From Promicromonospora sp. AC04 (GTDB taxonomy: Bacteria > Actinomycetota > Actinomycetes > Actinomycetales > Cellulomonadaceae), in assembly GCF_003058225.1 (NCBI RefSeq), contig NZ_QBUG01000004.1, positions 62,001-126,000 of the forward strand: a stretch of 64,000 bases of DNA. Reading direction: 5' to 3'. The translations under genes were made by a program, and so were the position numbers. Below the pieces are notes generated by a model. The model ran no database searches. It had not been told where the DNA came from and worked only from the letters and a program-made list of their open reading frames with translations. Positions 8,496 through 15,976 of the stretch are shown here, piece by piece. Position 1 is the first letter of the stretch. Each line of letters opens with the position of its first letter.

Positions 8496-9914
8496 TCAGC
8501 CGATGCCGATCGAACCGATAGCGATACCGACCACGAGCATCGCCAGCGCCACCACAACCGCCCGCCACAGCACCTTCTTGTGGTGGTCGCCGAGGTTCAC
8601 CCCGGCGAGCGAGATCAGCAGCAGGATGGCGGGCACCAGCGGGCTCTGCATGTGCACGACCTGGCCGGTGATCGAGGCGCGGGCCATGTCGACGGGGTCG
8701 ATGCCAAAGGCGGCGGCGCTCTCGGTGAGCACAGGAAGGATGCCGAAGTAGAAGGCGTCGTTCGAGAGGAAGAAGGTCATCGGAATGCTCAGCAGCCCCG
8801 TGATCACCGCCGAGTACGCCCCGAGCTCGGCGGGGATGCTGCCCGCCACCCACGCGGCCATGGCGTCCACCATTCCCGTGCCCTCGAGCACTCCGATCAG
8901 CACGCCGGCCGCGAGCACCATCGAGACCACGCCGACGATCGACGGGGCGTGTGCGACGATGCGCTGCGCCTGGTCGGAGACCCGGGGGAAGTTCACGATG
9001 ATGGCCGCCGCGCTCGCGGCCATGAACACGTAAGCCAGCGGTAGCACGTCGGCGACGAGCAGCGCCATCACGGCGACCGTGAGTACGAGGTTGAACCAGA
9101 ACAGCTTCGGGCGCAGAGTCGGCCGCTGCGGGTCGAGCATGCTGTCCGCCATCGCGGTGTCGGCGGGATTCACGAGGGTGCGGATGGCGCCGGTCGAGAT
9201 GCGCTCGACCTGGGTGGCGGTGCGTCCGGTGCCCCGCGGGCCGATCGTCCCGGATGCCGAGGAGCCCGACCCGTTCACGCCCTCCCAAGGAAGGTCGATC
9301 GAGCCGAGCCGACGCCGCTCGAGCAGGCCGAGGTGCCACGAGAACACGAAGATCACGGCGAGCCCGACCAGCAGCGACGGCACCATCGGCACGAACACGT
9401 CGCTCGGCGACAGGTTCAGGGCCGCTGCGGCACGAGCGGTCGGCCCGCCCCAGGGCAGGATGTTCATGGCGCCGTTCGCGAGGCCGGCGACGCACGTGAG
9501 CACCACGGGGCTGAGCCCGAGTCGCAGGTAGATCGGCAGCATGGCGCTCGTCACCACGATGAAGGTGGTCGAGCCGTCGCCGTCGAGCGAGATCACCGCG
9601 GCGAGGAGGGCAGTGCCCACGACGACCTTCACCGGGTCGTGGCCAACCACGCGCAGGATGACGCGCACGAGTGGATCGAACAGCCCCACGTCGATCATCA
9701 GGCCGAAGTAGATGATGGCGAACATCAGCAGGGCGGCCGTGGGAGCGAGACCGCCGATCGCGTCCATCGCCATGTCGCCGATCCCGAGACCGGCACCGGC
9801 GAAGAGCCCGAAGATCGTGGGAACGATGATCAGCGCCAGTACCGGTGTCATCCGCTTGGTCATGATCAGCACCATGAAGGTGGCGACCATTCCGAATCCG
9901 AGCACTACAAGCAC
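8496..9914 (-). CDS. CitMHS-family citrate:proton (metal-citrate) symporter
   Basis: 472 residues with about 11-12 membrane segments and the CitMHS features: an N-terminal MLVVLGFGMVATFMVLIMTK, DGDGSTTFIVVTSAMLPIYL in the first half and LSNDAFYFGILPVLTESAAA in the second. CitM-type proteins import citrate complexed with divalent metals or free citrate. It is transcribed divergently from a CitA/CitB-type sensor and regulator pair, the usual arrangement for citrate induction. The 174-bp gap contains a 14-bp palindrome and repeated TACTGCGC/TACTGCAC elements. Confidence 0.9.
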   Translation of the reverse strand: MLVVLGFGMVATFMVLIMTKRMTPVLALIIVPTIFGLFAGAGLGIGDMAMDAIGGLAPTAALLMFAIIYFGLMIDVGLFDPLVRVILRVVGHDPVKVVVGTALLAAVISLDGDGSTTFIVVTSAMLPIYLRLGLSPVVLTCVAGLANGAMNILPWGGPTARAAAALNLSPSDVFVPMVPSLLVGLAVIFVFSWHLGLLERRRLGSIDLPWEGVNGSGSSASGTIGPRGTGRTATQVERISTGAIRTLVNPADTAMADSMLDPQRPTLRPKLFWFNLVLTVAVMALLVADVLPLAYVFMAASAAAIIVNFPRVSDQAQRIVAHAPSIVGVVSMVLAAGVLIGVLEGTGMVDAMAAWVAGSIPAELGAYSAVITGLLSIPMTFFLSNDAFYFGILPVLTESAAAFGIDPVDMARASITGQVVHMQSPLVPAILLLISLAGVNLGDHHKKVLWRAVVVALAMLVVGIAIGSIGIG

Positions 9915-10025
9915 GGGAGACTCCTTTGTCTGGGCGGCCGGGACGGCACGGGTGTGCGATGTTCAGGTCACCCTAGGAACGTGTCGGGGGGCGCCGCGCG
10001 CTACTGCGCGTTGTGGCCGAATACT

Positions 10026-10045
10026 GCACAGAACCCGTTCTGCGC
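10026..10045. promoter_or_regulatory. Palindromic candidate binding site for the CitB-like regulator
   Basis: CAGAAC-CC-GTTCTG is a perfect palindrome extended by GC on both sides (10026-10045). It lies in the divergent region between the citrate transporter and its two-component system. TACTGC direct repeats lie around it (near 10001 and 10023). Assignment to the CitB-like regulator is by position only. Confidence 0.5.
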
Positions 10046-10088
10046 ATTCTGCTCACTCAACGTCCGCGCGCGTGGATAGCATGCGAGC

Positions 10089-11924
10089 ATGGCGACGGCG
10101 CATCCGCATCGGCGGCCCCCACGGGCAGAGGGGGTCGCGCCCGCTGCGGGCGAGGGGCGGTCCGGTCCCTCGGCCAAGCGCTTCACCGCCCAGGTGAATC
10201 GCTCGATCGTGGCGGCGATGATCGTGGTCTCGCTCGTCACGCTCGGGCTGTTCACCCTCACGGGGCTCAACCGGCTCGTTCAGCAGACCCAGGAGTCAGC
10301 GCTGCGCATCGCGCAGACCGTTGCGCAGACCCCCGATGTCCGGGCGGGCGCCGAGGAGGAGTCGGAGCGACAGCCGCCGTCGAGCGACGCCGAGCTCGTG
10401 GCCGGGACCCTCGACGACTACGCCCGCGAGGTGGAGCGCCGCACCGGCGCGCTGTTCGTGGTGGTCACCGACGACACGGGACGGCGCCTCGCGCACCCGA
10501 ACCCCGCCGAGATCGGCGACCCCGTGTCGACCAGCCCTGATGCCGCCCTGCGCGGCGAGGAGACGGTGAGCTGGGAGCGCGGGACCCTGGGCTACTCGGC
10601 GCGGGCCAAGGTTCCGGTGCACGGACTCGACGATCCCGACGCGATAGTGGGCGAGGTGAGCGTCGGCCTGCCGCCTGCCGAGGTGTTGTCGACAGTGCTG
10701 GCCGACGCCGTTCCGGTGGCCCTCTCGACGGCGCTGGCGCTCACGGTCGGCGGACTGCTCGCGCGGTTCATCACGCGACGGCTGCGCGAGAAGACGCTCG
10801 GGCTCCAGCCCGAAGAGCTGCTCGAGCTCGTCCACGACCAGCAGGCCGTGCTGCAGGGAGTCGACGACGGCGTGATCGGGCTGTCGGGTGACGACGTCGT
10901 GACGGTGTGCAACGATCGCGCGGCGGCGCTGCTGGGCCTCGTCGATGCGGTGGGGCACCAGGTCGACGAGGCGATTCCGGATGCGGGCGTGCTCGAGCGG
11001 ATCAGGAGTGCTCGTTTCGTGGCGTCGCCGGCCCACGGTCAGGCCGCCGATGCGGTGGCGCACGACGTGCCGCCCGCCGCTCCGCTCGTCGTGAACGGAC
11101 GACTCGTCTATGTCGACGTGCACGAGGTGCGGCGCGAAGGCCGGCTGCTCGGGCGAGTGGTGATAGTGCGCGACGTCACGACGGTCGAAGACCTGTCCCG
11201 CCGACTCACCGCGGTCGGCACCCTGGCCAGCGCACTCCGGGAGCAGCGGCACGAGTTCGCCAACCGCATCCACGTCGTGACCGGGCTGGTGCGGGCGGGA
11301 GACACGGCTGAAGCCCTCGACTACCTCGACCGCATCGGCGAGCACGGCCCGGTGCGCTTCCCGATCGAGAACGCGGGCCTCGTCCGAGAGCCATACCTGC
11401 AGGCCTTCCTGGGGGCGAAGGCGCTAGAGGCCGAAGCCCGGGGAGTGACACTGCGCATCGGTCCCGACGCCGACGTGAGCGGGTCGCTCCTGCACCCCGA
11501 AGACGTCACCACCGTGCTCGGCAACCTCGTGGACAACGGCATCGCGGCGGCGGTGACCTCGGCGCGAGCTCCCCGCTGGGTCGAGGTGGAGGCACTCCGG
11601 CACGGCGGTGAGCTCCATCTGTCGGTCATGGACTCCGGCGACGGTACGGTGGGCGATCCGTTCGCGGCGGAGGCGCGACCTGCTCAAGCCCCGCAAGCGG
11701 GCGAAGCGACGCCGCCCACCGGGGACGCGCGGGAGTCTCCGGTGCCGAGAGACCCCGGCGTTGCCGAGCCCGCGCACGGTCACGGCATCGGGCTGCGCCT
11801 GTCGGCCGAGGTGGCGCGGCGACACGGCGGCGAGCTGAGGCTCGCCATGGGCGGCACAGAGCACCACGGCGCGGTCTTCGTGGCCCGCCTCGAGCACCAG
11901 TTCGAAGAGGAGGACGGCCGATGA
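10089..11924 (+). CDS. CitA/DcuS-type sensor histidine kinase
   Basis: 611 residues. A first membrane helix lies near 40-60 (SIVAAMIVVSLVTLGLFTLT), followed by an extracytoplasmic Cache-type sensor domain of about 140 residues and a second helix near 205-225. A PAS-like domain covers about 240-350. The phosphoacceptor is in LREQRHEFANRIHVVTGL near residue 388, the SpoOB-type box of the CitA family. The ATPase domain shows LGNLVDNGIAAAV near 476 and HGIGLRLSAEVARRHGGEL near 565. The family senses citrate or C4-dicarboxylates outside the cell. An insertion rich in Ala/Pro/Glu between the N and G boxes (about residues 520-555) is unusual. Its last codons overlap the regulator gene (ATGA). Confidence 0.93.
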   Translation: MATAHPHRRPPRAEGVAPAAGEGRSGPSAKRFTAQVNRSIVAAMIVVSLVTLGLFTLTGLNRLVQQTQESALRIAQTVAQTPDVRAGAEEESERQPPSSDAELVAGTLDDYAREVERRTGALFVVVTDDTGRRLAHPNPAEIGDPVSTSPDAALRGEETVSWERGTLGYSARAKVPVHGLDDPDAIVGEVSVGLPPAEVLSTVLADAVPVALSTALALTVGGLLARFITRRLREKTLGLQPEELLELVHDQQAVLQGVDDGVIGLSGDDVVTVCNDRAAALLGLVDAVGHQVDEAIPDAGVLERIRSARFVASPAHGQAADAVAHDVPPAAPLVVNGRLVYVDVHEVRREGRLLGRVVIVRDVTTVEDLSRRLTAVGTLASALREQRHEFANRIHVVTGLVRAGDTAEALDYLDRIGEHGPVRFPIENAGLVREPYLQAFLGAKALEAEARGVTLRIGPDADVSGSLLHPEDVTTVLGNLVDNGIAAAVTSARAPRWVEVEALRHGGELHLSVMDSGDGTVGDPFAAEARPAQAPQAGEATPPTGDARESPVPRDPGVAEPAHGHGIGLRLSAEVARRHGGELRLAMGGTEHHGAVFVARLEHQFEEEDGR

Positions 11925-12613
11925 GCGCGGCGAACGATGCGGGTTCCGCGGTCCGATTCCGGGTAGTGGTGGTCGACGACGACTTCCACGTGGCCCGGCT
12001 GCACACGCGCATCGTGGAGTCGGTCGAGAGCTTCGGGGTGATCGCGACCGCGGGAACGGCGGCACAGGCGGCCGCGGTGATCGACGCCGAGCATCCGGAC
12101 CTCGTGCTGGCCGACATCTACCTCCCCGACGGCTCCGGGCTCGACCTCATCGCCCGGCGGGACGTCGACGCCATCGTGCTCTCGGCTGCCGCCGCCACCG
12201 CGGCGGTGCGCAAGGCCCTTCAGCGCGGGGCGTTCGGCTACCTCATCAAACCCTTCGCCGACGACGCGCTCGCCGAGCTGCTCCGCGCCTATGGTCGGTA
12301 CCGCAACCTGCTCGACTCCCGGTCCGAGCTCGACCAGGAGGCGGTCGACCGCGCCCGTCGAGTGCTCCACGGTTCGGGTGGCCGCGATACCGCCTCACGC
12401 CGCTCTCCCACCGAGACCGCGGTGCTCGGGGCACTCGCCGAGGCGGGGGCGGCACTCTCGGCTCCGATGGTCGCCGATCGGGTGGGAATCTCGAGGGCGA
12501 CGGCCCAGCGCTACCTCTCGGCCCTCGCCCACCAGGGACATCTCGTGGTGGAGCTGCAATACGGCTCGACCGGCCGCCCCGAGCACCGCTACCGCACGGC
12601 GGGGCGCACGTAG
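11921..12613 (+). CDS. CitB/DpiA-type response regulator
   Basis: 230 residues. The receiver domain carries the acidic pair VVVDDDFHVARLH, the phospho-acceptor Asp in DLVLADIYLPDGSGLDLI and the conserved Lys in GYLIKPF. The C-terminal region from about residue 155 holds a winged-helix HTH (APMVADRVGISRATAQRYLS) as in CitB/DcuR regulators. It starts inside the last codons of the kinase gene, so the two are co-translated. It most likely activates the divergent citrate transporter. Confidence 0.93.
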   Translation: MSAANDAGSAVRFRVVVVDDDFHVARLHTRIVESVESFGVIATAGTAAQAAAVIDAEHPDLVLADIYLPDGSGLDLIARRDVDAIVLSAAAATAAVRKALQRGAFGYLIKPFADDALAELLRAYGRYRNLLDSRSELDQEAVDRARRVLHGSGGRDTASRRSPTETAVLGALAEAGAALSAPMVADRVGISRATAQRYLSALAHQGHLVVELQYGSTGRPEHRYRTAGRT

Positions 12614-12714
12614 GATCGCCGACGACTTCCTGGCGAACCGACGGCGCGCTGCCGCAGGTCAACGCCACTCGGCAGCACTGACCTGGCGGGATGCCGCCGC
12701 GACAGGCCCGAACG

Positions 12715-12743
12715 ATTCCACACGGACACCGTGCGTCTGGAAT
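12715..12743. terminator. Hairpin between convergent genes
   Basis: ATTCCA-CACGG-aca-CCGTG-cgtc-TGGAAT forms a stem with a 4-nt bulge. It lies between the convergent response-regulator and M15 peptidase genes and could stop transcription from both sides. No clear T-tract. Confidence 0.4.
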
Positions 12744-12744
12744 G

Positions 12745-14205
12745 TCAGTAGCTGTTGGGTGCCTGGACGGACTGCCAGTGCCACGGCTCCGGGTTGCGCC
12801 CGGACGGCTCGGCGAACGGGGGGTGCACCCAGCCGTAGGCCTCGGCGTTGACCTTGAGCCAGTCGTACTGGGCCGATCCGAACGTCTGCACCCCACCGCC
12901 GATGTCGATCGCCAGGCCCGTGCCGTGGTTGGAACAACCCGGCGGGGCCGCAGTGTCGGACGACGGGTCGTACAGCGCCTCCTGCTGCTCGTAGGTGCGG
13001 TAGGAGGAGTTGACAGTCAGGTTCACGCCGAACTCCGCCGCATAGGCGGCGTTCAGCTCGGCCAGATCGCCGACGACGTCCGCCCGTACGTAGTGACCCG
13101 GAGCGAACGGGATCTCCGCCAGCTCCGACCAGGACAGGTGCCCGTTCTCGGCGGACCACACCTGGTCAGGCTCGGGGCATGTGGCGGCCGGAACGGTGTC
13201 GGTGTCGTCGGTCGTGCCCGTGTCGTCGCCCGGGTCAGCGCCGGTGTCGTCCGCACCCGGGTCGGTGGCGTCAGCCTCGGCCTTTGCCGCATCGTCCGCT
13301 GCCTCCGCCGTCACCGCGGCGGCGGCCTCCTCGATACCGGCGGTCGCCTCGATCAGGGCCTTGGTCAGCCGGCCGGCGTCGCCGAGCACGTCGGCGCTCG
13401 CCTCCGATGCCGCGCCGGCCTTGGCGGTGCCAGCCTGTGCCGTCGCAGCGGGAGATGCGTCCACCTGGGCACCTACCGCGGCCTGGGCGTCCGCCGCCCG
13501 TCCGAGCAGCGCGTCCGCCTGGGCGGTCAGATCGCCCGCGTCGTCCAGCGCGGCGCGCAGGGCGTCCCGCCCGGCCGCATCTGCAGCCGACTCCGCGTGA
13601 ACCTGCTCGCCGTCGACCAACGCCGTCTTCAGACCGTCCCGGGCCGCTTCCAGCCCGGAAGCGGCTCGGGCCAACCGGGCCTGCCGCCCCGAGGCGACGA
13701 CAGCACCGGTCGCCTCACGCAGCGCGGCGGTCACCGCGGGCACGTCGTCGTCGAGCGCGTCGCTCGCCTTCAGCAGCGCGGTGGCCTCGGCCTCCGTGCC
13801 CGACGGCGACGTGGTCACCGACTCCAGGGACGTCACCACCCGCTCGGCGTCCTCGATCGCCGTGCTGAGCGCACGACGCGCGGACTTGGCGGCGGCCTTG
13901 CCGTCCGGGCTCTCGAGCACGGCCCGGGCATCGTCCAGATCAGTGGCGAGGCCCGTCTGGAGCGAAGCGCTTTCGGTGATCGCCGCCTGCGCCCCGGCCA
14001 CCGCGGACGGCGGATCGGTCGCCTCCGGCTCGAACACGTCGAGCGCGTAGGCGCTTCCGACCGCGACGACCATGGTCATCGCGGCGGCGACGATGCCGAT
14101 CGTCCACCGCTTGCGCCTCCGCTCCGAGGCGCGCTTGCCCCGCCGGGGCCGCGGCGACATTCGAGGCGCCGGCGGCTCGGGCCAGAGCGGGGTCTGGGTC
14201 AGCAC
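12745..14205 (-). CDS. M15-family (VanY-like) D,D-carboxypeptidase with membrane anchor and helical stalk
   Basis: 486 residues. A cytoplasmic basic N terminus (RGKRASERRRKRW) leads into one membrane helix at about 35-55. About 250 residues of Ala-rich, probably coiled-coil stalk follow, then a D/T-rich linker with DDTGADPGDDTG-type sequence. The C-terminal 160 residues are the peptidase: YEQQEALYDP, the zinc-binding SNHGTGLAIDIG (SxHxxGxAxD) and the last ligand in EPWHW. Such enzymes trim the terminal D-Ala of cell-wall peptides. The stalk would hold the enzyme away from the membrane. It seems to be a single-gene unit. Confidence 0.88.
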   Translation of the reverse strand: MLTQTPLWPEPPAPRMSPRPRRGKRASERRRKRWTIGIVAAAMTMVVAVGSAYALDVFEPEATDPPSAVAGAQAAITESASLQTGLATDLDDARAVLESPDGKAAAKSARRALSTAIEDAERVVTSLESVTTSPSGTEAEATALLKASDALDDDVPAVTAALREATGAVVASGRQARLARAASGLEAARDGLKTALVDGEQVHAESAADAAGRDALRAALDDAGDLTAQADALLGRAADAQAAVGAQVDASPAATAQAGTAKAGAASEASADVLGDAGRLTKALIEATAGIEEAAAAVTAEAADDAAKAEADATDPGADDTGADPGDDTGTTDDTDTVPAATCPEPDQVWSAENGHLSWSELAEIPFAPGHYVRADVVGDLAELNAAYAAEFGVNLTVNSSYRTYEQQEALYDPSSDTAAPPGCSNHGTGLAIDIGGGVQTFGSAQYDWLKVNAEAYGWVHPPFAEPSGRNPEPWHWQSVQAPNSY

Positions 14206-14287
14206 CGACGGAATCTACCGTCGGTGCGAGGCTGATGCGAAGGTTGCATGGGGTGAATCTTCTTCGTTCCAATCCCACTAGCCTTGG

Positions 14288-14863
14288 CTACACGACGGGA
14301 CCAAAGAGCTTTACTCGCTCGCAAGCTCCATCAAGCATCGAAACAGCCATCGGTTTGTGGTGCGATCGGAGCTCACCAAGCAGATCCTCTGCAAGGTTCT
14401 GGCAGATTTCGATGAAGTCGATGCCGTCAGCCTTTTTTCGATCCAATCGCATCAGACACTCCGATGGAAACTCATCCGCCAAGCGTGTGATCCTCTCGAG
14501 GAGATCTTTCACGTCGGTCCTAGGCGATCCCATGCCCACGGACAAGGTATGCAGCCCACACAGACCATGCAACAGATCCCAGCGATCCAGCTCTCGCCCT
14601 TCGCCAACAATCCGGTTGTCGATGGGCCAGGTTGAGAGCGTTGCAAAGTCGCACCGAAACTTTGCTTGCGCTGAATCTATGGCAGGACACACGATCCAGC
14701 TCGATTCGCCCTGGTCGAATCTCTCCAACTCCGCGCGGAAGAGTTCCGGACCCCCTCCATCACAGTCCCGTTCGCCGATCGCTCGCAGGGAAATGGTTAG
14801 GTCACTCCAAGACATCGGAACACCAACCCTGTCGATCACGGCAGCTAGAGCCACTCGGTTCAC
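14288..14863 (-). CDS. Hypothetical protein at the end of the toxin locus
   Basis: 191 residues from GTG 14863, or about 175 from an in-frame ATG near 14815 (MSWSDLTISLRAIGERDCDG). No domain recognised. It is a soluble, acidic, Leu- and Asp-rich protein with no membrane segment. Its base composition is visibly less GC-rich than the flanking M15 gene and resembles the variable ends of the toxin locus. It lies downstream of the orphan toxin cassette, beyond a transposase remnant, so it may be a further immunity gene. That is inference from position only. Confidence 0.55.
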   Translation of the reverse strand: MNRVALAAVIDRVGVPMSWSDLTISLRAIGERDCDGGGPELFRAELERFDQGESSWIVCPAIDSAQAKFRCDFATLSTWPIDNRIVGEGRELDRWDLLHGLCGLHTLSVGMGSPRTDVKDLLERITRLADEFPSECLMRLDRKKADGIDFIEICQNLAEDLLGELRSHHKPMAVSMLDGACERVKLFGPVV

Positions 14864-15084
14864 CCTCGCTAACTCCGATCTTCACTTGCGATGCTCCAAG
14901 GATGTCCCGCACATCGAGCCACCACACCTCCGGCGCCGAAATGGACCTGGAGACACCTCCGGAACGCTCTCGTCCAGATGGCGCCCCACCTCCGGTGCAG
15001 CAGCCCGAGCCCACACACCGCCGCCCGGATGAACGGCGCCCTTGTCGGTTGGTGCCGGTCCGCACCAACGCCGACAAGGAGTGA

Positions 15085-15243
15085 AACCGCAAGATCGCGT
15101 CGATGCGCGCACCGGTCGAGCGGACCGTCGCTCACCTCAAGCAGTGGAAGATCCTGTCCACCGGCTACCGCGGACGCCTGACCGAACCACCAAGCGTGAT
15201 CCACATGATCACCAACCTCGAGTTCTACCGCCAAGCCACGTGA
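15085..15243 (+). pseudogene. C-terminal remnant of an IS5-type DDE transposase (remnant 1)
   Basis: A reading frame after an in-frame TGA gives RAPVERTVAHLKQWKIL, then STGYRGRLTEPPSVIHMITN and LEFYRQAT-stop. This is the end of an IS5/IS1647-like transposase: the catalytic Glu region, then a conserved tail. Nothing of the N-terminal half is present and no inverted repeats were found, so it is a dead fragment. A second, diverged fragment of the same tail lies at 15571-15672. Confidence 0.7.
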
Positions 15244-15251
15244 ATGACGCT

Positions 15252-15557
15252 CTAAGGCAGGAACCAGGTTCTCAAACTGGTGAACAACCCAACTATGGCC
15301 CTCGCGAACAGGCGAAGCATCCTGAGAAACGAGAATCCTGAACGATACGCTTCGACGACGACCCCAAAGGCCACAAAGGCTGCCGCAACGAGAAGTAGCA
15401 CGAGAGCCGCTAATTCCACGCGCGACGGAATATCAACTAACCAGCGCAGACCAAGTGTCACCATGGAAACAGTGCCGAGAGCAAATCCAGATCTGGACCA
15501 GGCGTTCAGCTTAATCCGATCGAAGTCGTCGCTCGACTTGCGAGTAGGCTCGTTCAC
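15252..15557 (-). CDS. Small membrane protein, candidate immunity protein
   Basis: About 101 residues from GTG 15557; the open frame continues upstream to 15644, but that part is antisense to a transposase remnant. Two membrane segments follow an N-terminal soluble part: GFALGTVSMVTLGLRWLV and ELAALVLLLVAAAFVAFGVV. The protein ends FARAIVGLFTSLRTWFLP. Size, topology and basic/aromatic tail resemble the neighbouring 15686-15961 protein. Small polytopic proteins after a toxin cassette are typical immunity proteins against membrane-acting toxins. The start is uncertain, since no good Shine-Dalgarno sequence is visible. Confidence 0.55.
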   Translation of the reverse strand: MNEPTRKSSDDFDRIKLNAWSRSGFALGTVSMVTLGLRWLVDIPSRVELAALVLLLVAAAFVAFGVVVEAYRSGFSFLRMLRLFARAIVGLFTSLRTWFLP

Positions 15558-15570
15558 GACTGGCAATATA

Positions 15571-15672
15571 CAGTGGCGCATCCTCTCCACCGGCAACCGC
15601 GAACGCTTGACCGAACTGCCAACCGTGATCCACGTGATCGCCAACCTCGAGTTCTACCGACTCGCGAACTAA
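15571..15672 (+). pseudogene. C-terminal remnant of an IS5-type DDE transposase (remnant 2)
   Basis: The frame reads QWRILSTGNRERLTELPTVI, then HVIANLEFYRLAN-stop. This is about 75% identical to the tail in remnant 1, so it comes from a related but separate element or an old duplication. Only about 33 codons remain. The two remnants bracket one small membrane-protein gene. Confidence 0.65.
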
Positions 15673-15685
15673 ATAATGCTCTCAG

Positions 15686-15961
15686 CTAAACTGAGAAATC
15701 CAGAAAGAATCTCACCATTCGCTTAATGGAATTCCACAAGACTCGCCACATGGAGGAATCGGTACGCACGCCGACGACAATCGTGCCGACGGCGACCATT
15801 GTCCCACCACCAAGTAGGAGTAAGATCCCCGCTAGCAAGACTGGAAACGGTAGCGAAGCGAAGTAGCCCGCAAGAAATATCGGACAGCCGACAAATCCGA
15901 GCACCATGCCAGCTGTAGCAATTCCAGATGTCGGATCTTCTGGGTACGGAATCTTAGCCAC
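15686..15961 (-). CDS. Small membrane protein, candidate immunity protein of the orphan toxin cassette
   Basis: About 91 residues from GTG 15961 (AAAGGG about 9 nt upstream; TTG 15964 is also possible). It begins 15 nt after the stop of the orphan YD module, the classic place for a cognate immunity gene. Two strong membrane segments are visible: ATAGMVLGFVGCPIFLAGYF and PVLLAGILLLLGGGTMVAVG, followed by a basic C-terminal tail (SIKRMVRFFLDFSV). There is no recognised family. A membrane-embedded immunity protein suggests that the adjacent toxin end acts at or inserts into the cytoplasmic membrane. Confidence 0.65.
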   Translation of the reverse strand: MAKIPYPEDPTSGIATAGMVLGFVGCPIFLAGYFASLPFPVLLAGILLLLGGGTMVAVGTIVVGVRTDSSMWRVLWNSIKRMVRFFLDFSV

Positions 15962-15976
15962 CAAAACTACCCTTTC

